Both the position numbers and the translations under genes were made by a program. From Eustoma russellianum (Eukaryota; Streptophyta; Magnoliopsida; Gentianales; Gentianaceae): DNA of 64,000 nucleotides. The DNA lies in NCBI GenBank assembly GCA_036186865.1, contig AP025057.1:29242581-29306580 (forward strand). The letters run 5' to 3'. Below, piece after piece: positions 52,338-64,000 of this stretch. The notes under the pieces are model-generated. The model searched no databases. It worked only from the letters and a program-made list of their open reading frames with translations, and was not told the origin of the DNA. Numbering within the stretch: the stretch's first letter is position 1; each line of letters begins with the position of its first letter.

Positions 52338-54956
52338 TATTATCATTGTTACCTTTGCCGACGATTATTCCTGCATGGCTGGGGTCTAATTTCTTAAACA
52401 TAAGTCAGATGTAAATGCTCATGTTTATGACTTTTTTAAAATGATCAGTACTCAGTTAAATACTTGTATTTGTGTACTTCACTCCGACAATGGTGGTGAA
52501 CACATGTCTAATAATCTTCAACAGTTCTTCCGGCAAAATGGTGTCATTCATCACACATTTTGCATAAATACTCTTAATAGATGGTGTTTCCGAGCGAAAA
52601 AAATGGATAGAACTCAAAATGACCCGTGGCATAATGATTGAGTCCAGTGTTCCCTCTTATTTCTGGCCAGAAGCGGTTGCCGCTTCTGCATATCTCCTAA
52701 ATCGATTGCCTACAAAAATTTTCAATAAAAACATGCCTCTTCATATGCTCTCTACTCAGGTGAACATTCCTTCTGTTCTTATGCTTCCTCCTTGTGTCTT
52801 TGGGTGTTCAGCGTTTGTCCATACATCTAAGGGCGAACGCACTAAATTCGTCCCGTGCGCTCAAAGTGTGTCTTTGTCTGGTATGCTACTCATCAAAAGG
52901 GGTATCATTGTTATAATCCTTCTACCCATCGTATCCACGATACCATGGATTGCGTCTTCCTTGAATCTGACTATTTCTACTCTTCGTCATCTCCCAGTCT
53001 CTAGCCTAAGGGAGACAGGATCAGGTGTGCCAATCGACTGGTTGCATAACCTTAGGGTGCCAGAGACTGTCCAACAAGAGCAACTATATGGCACTACCAA
53101 ACATACCTTGAACCAGGTATGGCAACCAGAAGCGCTAGGGTCAACTCATGACCTTCGTTCAGTAAGTGTTTTTGCTGAGTTAAGCCAAGAACATACTGAG
53201 AGTGTACTGGTTTCGTATGATCTGTAAAGCATTGATAATTTACCAATTTCGTAAGATTTGGAAAGTCCTGGTGTTCCCTCTGAGTTACATGTACGAGTGC
53301 TTCCTTCTAGGTGCAAGAGAAGGGTGCCACATCGCAGTTACTCACCAGAACTCAAGCCTCGGTTCATGAGATATCCAGTGAAAGTTACTTAGGGAAAAGA
53401 GGCCCAAGGCTTGTGTACTGTGTCGGGTATAGCCTATGTGCCTCGAATCATTGAAGAAGCCGGCCAAGTCAGGGAATTGAGAGATGAAATGAATACAGAG
53501 ATGGCGGCGTTGAAAAAGAATGAGACAGGGGAGAAGTATGATTTGCCTAAAGGGAAAAAACTTGTAGGATGTTGTTGGGCCTTTACAATCAAGTATACTT
53601 CAGATGGAACTGCACATAGATACAAGGCATGACTGGTGGCGAAAGGGTATAATCAGACATGTGGAATCGATTATTCCGAGACATTCTCCCTTGTGGCAAA
53701 AACGATATCATCAGTGTATTGTTCTCAGTGGCGGTAAATATAGGCTATCCTTTACTCCAGTACTATACAAAAAATGCGTTCTTACGTGGAGAATTATAAG
53801 AGGAAGTTTATTCGGAAGCTCTGGTTTCTCAGATGAGTTTCGAGAAAGCGAAGTGTGTCGGCTAAGAAAGGGTCTCTATGGTTTGAAGTAGTCTCTACGC
53901 ACGTGGTTTGGAAGATTCACAAAGGTCATCAAACAAAGTGGGTACCAACAAAATAACACCAATCATACTCTGTTTTACAAGTAGAGAGGGGAACTCGTGA
54001 CCTGTTTAGTCATCAATGCTGACGACATGATTATTACAAGAAGCGATCATGAGGAAGTGGAAAAGCATCAGTAAAGACTGTTCACTAAATTTCAGATGAA
54101 AGACTTAGGAAGTCTGCAGCACTTTCTGAGGATATAAGTTAGTCAGTCTCAGAAAGGGATCTTCATATCACAACAAGAGTATGTGCTTGGTTTACTGACA
54201 GATGTAGAGACGTCGGAGTGCTAACCAAGCGATGTTCCGATGGAGACAAACCTAAAGCTAAAATTCACAGAAGGGGCACCAATGGTTGACCGAGAACAGT
54301 ATCAGAAGTTGGTAGGGAAGCTGATCTATCTATCTCATACTCGATCGGATATTGCTTATGCTTTAGCAGTTGTGAATCTGTGTATGCAGAAGCCCCAGGA
54401 GGAACATTTGGAAGTTGTAATGCGCATTATGAGTTATCTAAAAGGTACGCCTGGGAGGGAAATATTATTTAGGAAGCATAGTCACTTGAACGTAGAAATC
54501 TACACAGGTGCAGATTGGGATTGGACAGGCAATCCGAATGATAGGAGGTCTATGTCAGGATCTTTTGCCTTGGTTGGAAGGACTTAGTCATATGAAAAAG
54601 TGCGAAGGGAAAAAGTTATCGTGTTTGTGGCTTAGAAAGGTGCTATACGACTTGGCTATCCGCTGACACAACCAGCTCAGTTAAAATGCTATAACAAAGT
54701 AGCGGTGAGTATTTCGTAGAATCCTGTGCAACACGAGTGTATCAAACACATTGAGAAAGATAGACACTTCATCAAAGAAAAGCTCGAAGATGGCATAGTT
54801 GTGAGTCCTTCTGTGCGATCAGAGGATCTGCTGGCAAACATACTCACAAACGCAGTCACGGAAAAAAATTTTGTACTTACACTAGGAAAGTTTAATATTG
54901 GAGCCCCAATGATCAACTTGCGGAAGAGTGATGAAAAAAAGAATCAAAATATGTGA
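52338..54956 (+). pseudogene. Decayed copia pol (integrase - RT - RNase H)
   Basis: Integrase core near 52340-52640 (VLHSDNGGEHMSNN), its tail at 52640-52870 (IESSVPSYFWPEAVAASAYLLNRLPTK). RT near 53411-54150 (CCWAFTIKYTSDGTAHRYKA, LVAKGYN, and INADDMIITRS where YVDD is expected). RNase H near 54270-54950 (HTRSDIAYALAVVN, YTGADWDWTGNPNDRRSMSGSF). Many frameshifts and stops. Not functional. The gag and protease were not found upstream. Confidence 0.87.
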
Positions 54957-54980
54957 TTATAATTGAGGGGATCAGAAAAG

Positions 54981-55140
54981 ATGTGGTTGTCACAAATAAC
55001 CATATCAAATTGTATAAAATCATATCCCCAATAATCCGAATATAGCATAGATAGACTTAGCGTGTAACTATAAATTGTGTCTACAGTAAAGTTCTTTGAA
55101 TCAATGAAATATATTTTTTCATTCCCAAAAATACTTTCTT
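54981..55140 (+). repeat. Possible LTR remnant of the decayed copia
   Basis: Preceded by a purine tract (TTGAGGGGATCAG), begins TGTGGTTGTCAC. Contains a TATA-like ACTATAAATTG near 55065 and a poly-A-signal-like AATGAAATATA. No partner LTR and no TSD. Confidence 0.3.
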
Positions 55141-56239
55141 ACATATTCCACTCGCCATTAGATGTATGGAAGGAAACATGGCTAACCACATTCCAAAAGA
55201 GATATAATACATCAAGTGCAGAATAAGGTCAAAGTAGATACAAGGATTGGTAGATTTGATCAGCGAAAGAGTTATTTCAGTGCAGAATAACATGACACTA
55301 TATCAAGTAACACAAGAAAGAGCATTTTATCCAAGGTCTGAAGTACCCTGAGATGAGATAAAAAATCATGTTTTTGCATTTAAAGGTGGGAACTAAAAAA
55401 TGGCTAGGCGAAATCTCAAGGACAATGAGATGCAGAACTCATGGGACATGCTCAGACTTGAAAGAATAAAACTTCGAAGATTAGGCATGAAAACAATTAA
55501 ACTAATCAAAAACAACCAGTCCAACCCACGGGCAGCCACCGAAGAAGGGAGATGTCGATTATGAAAATGACGAAGTCGGATCTTCACCTAGACCAGAGTA
55601 GATCTAAATAAGAGAAAATGTTGTCAAAACTCTGCACAAGTAACAATGTTAAATGCTCCAGAGTTTTGCTCACAGTTTTACTCCAGAAAAAACTCTTCAA
55701 CGATCAAGTCAATGACTGGTATTTCCATATTTAGAAAGCGTTTAAGCCGGTATATTTTTAGAGAAACATGTATCTGTGGCCTTTGAGTGATGTATTTTTT
55801 AGTTGGAGTTGGACATGGTCCACTGTTGGACGTTTCTTGCGCCTTTTGTATTGTTTGAGCTATGAAAGAATGTCATGTCTTGTCTTGCATGTGCATGACC
55901 ACTAAGTGGTACCACGTGTCGAGTTGCATGACTAAGCTACTTCCTAGCAGGCTTCTGCTCTGGCCAACGTTTATTTAACCTTGTTGACCCGGATGGCCTC
56001 GGGCACCAGGTCTATGGCCATCCTGAAGGGCCTGGCTGAGATATACGTCACTGCCGACGTGATAGCTATCGACAAAAGCTGAGGCAATGCCTGTAGCTGA
56101 AATGACTAACCTTCAACGCTTATGGGTGAGACTGGCTGACGTTGACCTGAGATCCTAGTAGATGCCGAGGTAGGACCGGAGTTCCCTAGGCCTCGCTGAC
56201 TTGATTGTTTATTTGAACCCGATTAGCTGTAGTAAACCT
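55141..56239. other. Unassigned region
   Basis: 55141-55780 AT-rich, nothing recognised. 55960-56239 is more GC-rich (CTGGCTGAG, CTGAGGC-type stretches) and continues across the solo LTR at 58892-58960. It is the target into which the solo LTR inserted; I do not recognise it. Confidence 0.4.
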
Positions 56240-57189
56240 CAGGTTGTCATACCCCGTAAGTTCTGCATCCTATAGTAAATAATTAGAAACAACTTAAATA
56301 CAATTTAAGTAATTGCATGAGTTAAATAAAATGTAGAAGAAGAAAAGAAAGGGGTTAAAAGTTGGAATTAAAAGTAGGAAGAATTACCAAAATTACCCCT
56401 AACTAAATGGTAGAGGAGTTACACAACACTTGGTATAACTCCCCATTAGCCTAAAGGGGTCGGTTAAAAACAGAGAAAGAGGAAGGAAAAAAATGCCTAG
56501 AGAGAAAAGAGAAGGAGAAAGGAGAAAGAAGAAGAAGAGAAGAAGAAAAGGAAGAAAGAGCGGTCAATCTAGGTTCAACCTTCCCTGAAATCCTGCAGTA
56601 CACTCGTAAGACTATCTAGAAACAAAGGCAAGTAATCTTTCTATACGTTTTACGCAAATTTTGATTCTATAGGCCCTATGATCTTATAAAGAGAAAATCC
56701 GGATCACACATTAATAACTTTGATTTGTTATGTTAAATGCTTTGCTATATGTAATTGTTGTTGTTGATTTAGTAAAGTCATGTTCTTTGGGCCAATGTCT
56801 GAAAATGATTATGTTGTGATCTTTGTTGTTAAATATGCCCATAAAAGTGTTATCCGTGATGTGTTCATTGTCTTGGCATAAATTCTTAAGTATAATAACT
56901 ACACCTTAAATGTTTTGAGAGTATTTGCACAAAGTTGAAAGATGAATGATGGCATTGTTGTAGACTTGTTGTGTTGGAAAGTTTGAAGATATCTATTGAA
57001 AGTTGTAGGTGATAGAAGGTTTAGAGTGAATACTATTTTACATGTTTGAGAATCAACTCATGTTAGTTGCATGATAAGCATGATGAATCTAGGTGTTAAG
57101 ATGGATCATGAAGTATTAAACATGAAAGGGGTGAAGGAGGAAGGTGATGGGAAGAAGTTACTACAGAAAATTACAGTTCTGAAACCGTC

Positions 57190-57520
57190 AGAACACTTCG
57201 AACACCTACTTTAGGCGCTTCAAGTCACATTAGGCGCCTAAAGTAGGCGTTCAATGTGTCCCAGTGCATCTCCGTACACCTCGAACACCTAAATTAGGCA
57301 CTTTATGTCACATAAGGCGCTTCATGTAGGCATTTAATGTGTCACAACACATTCCAGAACACTTCGAACACCTCCAAAGGCGTTCGATGTCATATAAGGC
57401 ACTTTATGTAGGCGTTCGATGTATACCAGCACATTCCCGAACACTTCGAACGCCTAATATAGGCGCCTAATGTCACTTTAGGCGCCTTAAGTAGGCGTTC
57501 CAAGTGTACTGGAAGTCTTT
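57190..57520. repeat. 83-bp minisatellite in solo LTR
   Basis: Four units. AACACC or AACGCC marker sites lie at 57201, 57284, 57367 and 57449. Units are built of TAGGCGCCT-like short palindromes and TTCGAACACCT. Confidence 0.87.
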
Positions 57521-57895
57521 TTGACCCATTAGGCGCCCTATGTATGTGTAATAACTCTATTCTCTTCCTTAAATCATAAAATGCAAGGGTATTTGAGGTG
57601 TATTTGAGGGATAGATTTTAAGTTTGATTAAGTAAGGATAAGATTGGATCCCAAGTGAGTTGGTGATACGAACAGACTTAGAAAGGTACGAGCATGGAGT
57701 GTTTGAGGGGCAAGATCATGTACTTGATATGTAAGATGTGTGTGTATGTTACATGTTTGATATGAAGTTGCATGAGCATCCCGCATCATGACATGAACAC
57801 TTTGTATTTGATATGATAATTGCTTTGCGCAAGAACATGTGTTTATGAGAGAAGATTAAAGTTTTCGAAAAGAAAACTATGGCTGCTGGTTGATC

Positions 57896-58135
57896 GCAGG
57901 GTATAAAAGTCATGCCTGCGAAAGCAGGGTATAAAAGCGTGACTTGTGAATCAACAGCAGGGTATAAAGTATTTTATGGGGCCGTGGACCTATCAGCACA
58001 GATATATGATATATGTAATGGGGCCGTGGACCTTTCAGCACGGGGTATAAAGTTATATGTGATGGGGCCGTGGACCTTTCAGCACGGGGTATAAAGTTCT
58101 GTTTGCTGTGGACTGATCACCCACAAGGTATAAAG
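57896..58135. repeat. Second tandem repeat in solo LTR
   Basis: GGGGCCGTGGACCT occurs near 57978, 58020 and 58063 (period about 42 bp) with GGTATAAAGT between units. Further GGTATAAA units lie before and after. Open frames over it are artefacts of the repeat. Confidence 0.8.
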
Positions 58136-58538
58136 TTCTGCTACGCGAAGAATATGAAAAATTTTGTGAAATGACACGCATAGCATATTTACGAAAGAAG
58201 TTATATGCATGGGTTCTGTGTGTGATTTTGAGGAAGTACATGCATCATGATACACGAAGCACAAGATTTGACATGATAGAAATGTGACTAGCTTATGTTC
58301 TGTTTATGTGGTATGTTATTTTAGTTACCTGTTTGTTCTTGTATCTGCGTATCATTTATATGTTTTATTTGTTTTGAGGAATTGTTATAAAGATGCTATT
58401 TGCTAACCCGAGCACCTTATTTTGGGCAATGACTTATACATTGGTGACTCGTCGTGTGTGATCCCATAAGGTGTATAGACGGGCTACTTGCTGGCGATGT
58501 TTTTTGCTAAGAATAGATATTCCATCTTCTTTTTAGGT

Positions 58539-58592
58539 GAACCAGAGTACGAAATGATATTTGTCGAAGACGATGGCGAGTGGGCTCAATAG
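58539..58592 (+). other. LTR-embedded acidic peptide motif, copy 6
   Basis: Reads E-P-E-Y-E-M-I-F-V-E-D-D-G-E-W-A-Q then TAG, after TTTTTAGGT. The most divergent copy. IFVED and EWA are kept with different codons. Confidence 0.5.
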
Positions 58593-58891
58593 GATGATGG
58601 TCATGGAAGTAGATAAACTTATGATCATTCTCTTTAAGTTGGACGACTCGATGTTTATCATGTTGTACTGTAGGATATGTTAGACCGTTAACTGAACACA
58701 TTTTATTTCGTTGTATTTCTTTGGTTACATTGATGTTGGTGAAGTTGTAAATTTTATGACGTTTCCGCTGATTTATCTTACGTCATGAATGACGTGCGCT
58801 TGATCTGCTTTGACGCTTCGTAGTTTTCATATTAGACTACGGCGGGTGCACTGGTTCCGATGCCAGTATTGGGCTGAGGCGCTACACAGGT

Positions 58892-59555
58892 GACCTGCGT
58901 CCTCGTAGGGTTAAATAACGTGAGTATAATGAGTCAGGTTGGCTGTACCTGTCGTTTTTTGGGGGTTATTGTTTTGTTCTCATTAGATTTTCCCATATTA
59001 GCATTACTGAGAAGAAGAGGAATGCTGATCCCTTAGTATTAGACGAAACTTGTGACTGTTCCACTGACGTACGCTTCTGATGTGGCTGTTTAGTCGGTCA
59101 ATAATAAGGAGATTTCTTGATTATATTTTTGAGCAATTTCATCTGTAATACGCCTCGATTTCAAACAGAAGAGATCTAGTGGGAATATTTTATTTTCTTC
59201 CAAAATTCTTGGGTCAAAAGTGCCTAATCATTCACTTTGCTTTTCATTTCCGTCTCTTTCACCTTCTGCAAATATAATTCCTTCCGTCTCCGTCCACATC
59301 TATTCATCCTCTTTGAGTCTCCAACCACTACTCACCATTTCCAATCTTTCACTTCCCTGTCATGACTTCAGTCAAGTAAGTCTCCATCCTCACTTTTGCT
59401 TTTGAGCATCTTTCTTCAACCATGTCTCTTTTGATTCTTAAAACATCTCCTAAAGGGTTTGCTACACTGGTGGCCGCATTGGAGAGGACGAAACCTTGTC
59501 TTCCTTAGAAAGAAGTGCTGGCGACTGATCTGGTTAGGACCAGTGGTGTTGCTAG
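58892..59555. other. Intergenic, nothing recognised
   Basis: No gene supported. 58892-58960 continues the GC-richer sequence left of the solo LTR. The rest is AT-rich and pyrimidine-rich. Confidence 0.45.
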
Positions 59556-60319
59556 TGTTGGAGACAATCAATCCTGTACCAAGACGCAGTCGTTCAATGT
59601 GTGCATATGAACAATACAAAAATAATCAAACCCAGGGCGAGTCGAGGACTCTGTCCTTAAGACGTATTGCTCTGGTATATTGTGCCCAACCGGTGTGAGC
59701 AATCGTCTCCCAGGATACAACGGGTACCTGTTTAGTTGAGCGGCACTGCTGAACTTGAACTACTTCGAACCTTCGAATGTCCTGACTTCTTCCGGACGTG
59801 ATGCAAGCCTCGAATGCCATGAATGCAGAATGCTATGAAATGCTAGAGCAAGATGTGTGAATAAATGCACCCTTAGCCCTCTTTATATAGAGGAGTCGGT
59901 TGGAGAACAAGGTACCGTGACCGTTGGATCAAAACCGAAGTTTGATTTAGGCTGTTAGATGAAAACCTCTTATCTAGATTAGGAAGGTTTAATCTCAGCC
60001 TTTGGATTGAAGATAGATTAGCAGGTTTAAACCTGGAGCGTTAGATGGAAACCACATTCGGTTGAGGTGGTTAGGACAGTTTAAATCTCGGCTGTTAGAT
60101 TAAAGCTGCCTTCCCTGCCACCGTTAGATCAAACCAGATTGATCTTATCTTATATCGAAGGATACCGTTTGAATCAGATTTAAACAACCGTTCGATTTAA
60201 ACCATAACCGAACACCTTATCAAACTTAACCGCGTTTTGTTTAAACGTAACCGTGCAACTGCGTTTTCCATCCACTTTGAGAATTAATTTCTCATTCACC
60301 CATTTCAATTTCTCCAACA
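59556..60319 (-). repeat. 3' LTR of copia-4
   Basis: 764 bp. Inverted ends TGTTGGAGA (59556) and TCTCCAACA (60319). TATA-like CTATATAAAG on the minus strand at about 59882-59891. The outer flank is GCTAG (59551-59555); its partner TSD is outside the window. Confidence 0.8.
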
Positions 60320-60867
60320 ATCTCCCACATGAATGGAAATTAATGCAAATGCATATGCAGACTCTAAGGAGAAGTCAGACAAGAAAATATTGCATCAGAA
60401 GAGGTAGCTTATGGCTTTGAACCTTTCATAGTGATGTACCATCGGATTCACTCGGCTAATTAGTGACTTGATGTCTTGAACCAGTCAGCCTTTGTTGTGA
60501 ACCTAGACAACGATACTCACATAACATTTTCTTTAACACCCTTTTGGTTCTCATGGTTGTGTTCGTTTTGGCCATGAACAACCTGGTTTCAGAAAGTGTT
60601 TTAGAGAAATCTTGCCTCTTAGACTTTCTCATAGAAGCGGCCCCACTTCACACTTACATAGGTGATTCCTATCAAGAATATTCTGCCATACTCCACTTGA
60701 CGCATCAAGATATAGGACATCATTAAAAGCCTTAGCTTACCCTAAACATTCTCTGCAGACAGCACTTTTATGTGACGGAATGAGTAAGTGCTTACTGAAT
60801 CTTCATAACTTAGTTGTCCTATTGAACCAAGATTCTGGGATCCCCAGTCAACAAGGTTGGGTTACAG
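60320..60867 (-). other. 3' untranslated region and polypurine tract of copia-4
   Basis: ATGTGGGAGAT on the minus strand at 60320-60330 is the polypurine tract. Between it and the RNase H stop I see no gene. Confidence 0.75.
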
Positions 60868-62778
60868 TTACAAAGATTCTTGCATTATGGGCTTTAGTCC
60901 CATTCCGTTTGTCAATCTTGACATCTGATCTCTAGGCAAGCCTTTTGTAAGCGGATCCGCAAGATTCTCCATTGATTTTACATAATCAATGGAAATCACG
61001 CCATTAGAGATCAACTGTTTAATGGTGTTATGTCTCCGACGTATGTGTCGTGACTTACCATTGTAAATGCTGCTTTGAGCACGTCCTATAGCTGACTGAC
61101 TATCACAGTGTATGCTAATAGGAGCGATTGATTTAGGCCAGCATGGGATATCTTCTAGGAAGTTCCGAAGCCATTCAGCCTCTTCCCCAGCTTTGTCTAA
61201 CGCTATGAACTCAGCTTTCATGGTGGACCGAGCTATGCATGTTTGTTTCGTGGATTTTCACGACGCAGCAGCACCACTAACAGTGAACACGTATCCACTT
61301 GTGGACTTCGAGTCCTTACTGTCTGATATCCAATTTGCATCGCAATATCCTTCTAATACTGCTGGATATCTCGTGTAACCTAGTCCAAGATTCATTGTGT
61401 ATTTCAGATACCTCATCACTCTGTTAAGAGCTTTCCAATGATCATCACTTGGATTACTGGTAAACCTGCTCAACTTGTTTACTGAACAAGCTAAGTCTGG
61501 TCTTGTACAATTCGTTATGTACATCAGACTCCCGATTACCTGAGAGTATTTCAACTGAGCTACAGGTTCGCCTCGATTTTTCTTTAAGTGTACACTTAAG
61601 TCAAGCGGAGTCTTTACCGGTTTCACATCAACCATATTAAACTGTTTTAGAACAGACTGAATATAGTGAATTTTTGACAGTACGAGTCCCTCGGTCATCC
61701 TAGAAATTTTAATTCCTAGAATAACATTGGCAACTCCCATATCATTCATATCGAAGTTCCTCGTCAACATCTTCTTTGTGTTTAAGATTATGTCACGAGT
61801 ACTCCCCATGATTAGCATGTCATCTACATAGAGACACACTATTACATATGCATTCTATGTGCTCTTAATATAGGCACACTTGTCACACTCATTGATCTTG
61901 AAACCATTAGCTAGCATAGCTTGATCAAACTTCAAGTGCCACTGTTTAGGCGCTTGCTTAAGTCCGTACAATGATTTAACGAGTCTAAAAACCTTAGACT
62001 CTTGTCCTGGAACCACAAACCCTTCGGGTTGTTCCATATAGATTTCTTCATCCAACTCACCATTCAGAAAAGCAGTCTTCACATCCATCTGATGGATTTC
62101 CAAGTTATAGACTGCAGCAATTGCAACTAGCATCCTTATAGAAGTGATCCTAGTCACTGGTGAGTAGGTGTCAAAAAAGTCAAAGCCTTCCTTTTGTCGA
62201 TAGCCTTTAGCTACCAACTTGGCTTTATACTTTTCAATAGACCCATCCTCTTTCAGTTTCTTCTTGAAAACCCACTTGCAACCAAGTGGTTTACTTTCAG
62301 GTGGAAGGTCAACCAACTCTCAAGTGTGATTTTGAAGAATTGAGTCTATTTCACTCTCGACTGCCACTTTCCAGAATGGATCTTCTGGAGTAGACATAGC
62401 CTCAGAAAAGTTCCTTGGCTCATTTTCTACCATATAGGTTAGAAAATCCGGTCCAAACGAAGTTGGCATTCTGGCATGCTTGCTTTGACGAAGCTCCTCA
62501 TCTCCTTGAGGAGTCGCCTCACGCATTCGCTTACCAAATCTTGTTTCTTCTTGGATTTTGTCTTTCCTCGGAAAGACATCTGCAAAGAACACTGCATTCC
62601 TTGACTCCATGACAACGTTTTCATGTATGTCAGGAATATCCGACTTGTGCACCAAGAACCGATATGCACTACTGTTAGTTGCATAACCGATGAATATGCA
62701 ATCAACCGTTTTAGGCCCAATTTTTACCTGTCTTGGTCTAGGTACAGCAACCTTCGCCAGACACCCCCACACTTTCAA
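60868..62778 (-). pseudogene. copia-4 integrase end, RT and RNase H
   Basis: One frame with several stops. The integrase tail (KVWGCLAKVAVPRPRQ) is followed by a linker to the RT: LGCKWVFKKKLKEDGSIEKY, AKLVAKGYRQKEGFDFFDTY, VKTAFLNGELDEEIYMEQ and the catalytic CLYVDDMLI (near 61830). RNase H: EGYCDANWISDSKDSKSTSG, MKAEFIALDKAGEEAEWL, HCDSQSAIGRAQ and ADPLTKGLP. Stops at 62320 and near 61256 occupy likely Trp positions (TGA). A TAG at 61855 precedes the catalytic block. Confidence 0.9.
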
Positions 62779-63687
62779 GTATTTAAACTAGGCTTGTGGC
62801 CTTTCCAAAGCTCGAAAGGGGTTACATCCATCTTCTTAGATGGAATTCTGTTTAAAATGACATTGGCTGAGAGGATTGCTTCCCCCCACAAGTTCTGAGG
62901 TAAACCCGAACTTATCAACATAGCATTCATCATCTCTTTTAGAGTACGGTTCTTGCGTTCAGCAATACCATTCGATTGAGGTGAATATGGTGCAGTCATT
63001 TGATGAATAATGCCATGTTCTGAACAGAATTCATTAAACGGTGTATCATATTCGCCACCTCTATCACTTCGAATTGTTTTAATTCGTTTGCTAAGTTGAT
63101 TCTCAACTTCATTTTTATAATCCTTGAAAGCATCAAGGGCCTCGTCTTTGCTGCTTAGCAAATATACATAACAGTATCGTGTGCAATCGTCGATAAAAGT
63201 TACAAAATACTTTTTTACCACCTCTCGTTTGCACAAATTTTAAATCACACACATCGGTATGAATTAAATTCAAAGGTTCAGTGTTCCTTTCTATTGAAGG
63301 AAATGGCGCCTTTGCCATGTTCGCTTCAACACATATTTGACATTTTCCTTTATTATTAAAGTCCAGTTTGGGCAATAAATCAAGATTACTCATACGTTGT
63401 ATTGACTTGTAATTAACATGTCCCAAACGAAAATGCCATAAACAAGAAGACTCAAGCATGTAAGCAGAAGAGGAAGCAATTTTATTAGCCTCTGTGGGCA
63501 AATCTCTTTTGGGTATAATAGTGATGACATTCAATTTAAACATCCTATTCGACAAGTACCCCTTCTCCAAATACATGCCATTTTTCGAAAGAATAACTTT
63601 ATTAGACTCTAACACTAGTCTAAAACCATGCATGACTAGAAGAGATCCAGATACTAAATTCTTCCGAATATCAGGGACGTGCAGCAC
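62775..63687 (-). pseudogene. copia-4 pre-integrase and integrase core, frameshifted
   Basis: 63133-63687 gives the HHCC finger (LWHFRLGHVNYKS, CQICVEANMAKAPF) and the start of the core (LIHTDVCDL). An extra base in an A-run near 63222 moves the frame. 62775-63236 then carries IRSDRGGEYDTPF and NGIAERKNRTL, completing the DDE residues. A further one-base loss near 62788 shifts it into the next frame. All catalytic residues are present but in separate frames. Confidence 0.88.
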
Positions 63688-63738
63688 ATTCTGCAGAGTC
63701 AGATGCTTCCCTGAGGTGAGCTTTAGAACAACTTTGCC

Positions 63739-64000
63739 CTAGACTTCAATCTTCGAAGAGGCCGAGTTTCCCATGTAAAGTTGTTCATTGTTCCCAGGCT
63801 GGTACTCCGTGAACATCTCTCTGCTGGAGCAAACATGTCTAGTGGCGCCAGTATCAAGCCACCACTCACGTACGTTCCCCACAGCATTGCACTCTGAGAC
63901 TACCGTACAGAGATTCAGATCATCCAATGCATCGACTATGTTGGCCTTTGCCTTGGTTTGCTTCTTCTTGGGCTTTCTGCATTCATTGCTGACATGCCCC
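63739..64000 (-). pseudogene. copia-4 zinc knuckle end and protease start
   Basis: At 63960-64000 the minus strand reads GHVSNECRKPKKKQ, the second half of a CCHC knuckle, followed by an Asp-rich spacer and WWLDTGATRHV, the protease active site with intact D-T-G. A TAG at 63739-63741 interrupts the frame, which continues at once as GKVVLKLTSGKHLTL in the next segment. Confidence 0.87.

Larger units (their letters stand above)
56245..58886 (+). mobile_element. Solo LTR of a gypsy-like element, 2.6 kb
   Basis: TSD CAGGT (56240-56244 and 58887-58891), begins TGTCATACCCCG and ends GAGGCGCTACA. The last 120 bp (GACGTTTCCGCTG..., GGCGGGTGCACTGGTTCCGA) align with the ends of the other gypsy LTRs, so it belongs to a related but divergent family. 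Contains two minisatellites and copy 6 of the acidic peptide motif. There is no primer site or coding region, hence a solo LTR. Confidence 0.9.
59556..64000 (-). mobile_element. Ty1/copia element running off the right edge (copia-4)
   Basis: 3' LTR 59556-60319, then on the minus strand RNase H, RT, integrase, pre-integrase, protease and the start of a zinc knuckle at 64000. Gag and the 5' LTR are outside. The pol is one frame with three W-type nonsense codons, other stops and two one-base shifts, so this copy is inactive. Confidence 0.9.

Noticed and set aside
57912..58264. Open frames in the solo LTR
   Set aside because: Created by a tandem repeat unit that happens to lack stops.

Overview
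This 64 kb window is AT-rich plant nuclear DNA, most likely from a eudicot. It contains one recognisable host gene, an intact three-exon class II homeodomain-leucine zipper (HD-Zip II) transcription factor gene at 10557-12935 (+). Almost everything else is transposable-element sequence: Ty1/copia and Ty3/gypsy LTR retrotransposons, an RTE-type LINE, a TRIM, solo LTRs and foldback MITEs. I saw no tRNA, rRNA, CRISPR or prokaryote-type signals. Boundaries given with a target-site duplication (TSD) were read directly from matching ends.

Layout, left to right. 1-1605 (-): start of a copia element that runs off the left edge (gag, leader, LTR). 1901-2084: foldback MITE. 2250-8382 (-): complete young copia element, TSD TCATT, with a few frameshifts. 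8722-8910 and 9142-9325: two more foldback MITEs carrying paired CACGTG G-boxes, 1.2-1.8 kb upstream of the HD-Zip gene. 10557-12935 (+): HD-Zip II gene, with a fourth MITE in intron 2. 13086-30054 (-): a TRIM whose two LTRs have each been split by a gypsy element. The first gypsy (about 13120-20540) is itself interrupted by a copia-LTR-like insert. The second (20820-29953, TSD CTATA) is full length but has lost nearly all coding sequence. 30654-31494: solo LTR, TSD TTATT. 31595-44349 (+): 12.8 kb SIRE/Maximus-like copia element, TSD GAGTT, with damaged gag and pol, a 5'-truncated RTE LINE inside pol, and an undamaged 474-residue third ORF. 45820-50545 (-): old copia remnant split by an internally deleted gypsy element (47260-50209, TSD TCTTC). 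52338-55140 (+): decayed copia. 56245-58886: gypsy-like solo LTR, TSD CAGGT, with two minisatellites. 59556-64000 (-): copia element running off the right edge.

The gypsy copies look like one Tekay/Del-type chromovirus group. They share LTR ends in GCGCTACA, a TGGTATCAGAGC primer site, a gag beginning MPPR, and one legible RT/integrase. Six gypsy LTRs, including a divergent one, keep a short acidic coding-like motif just after a splice-acceptor-like AG. This is the signal I would check first. Second is the SIRE-like third ORF, whose leader repeats the palindromic (ATCG)n block found in the element's own LTRs. Third is the cluster of G-box-bearing foldback MITEs around the HD-Zip gene. Nonsense changes in the elements are mostly C-to-T or G-to-A, as expected for methylated, silenced DNA.
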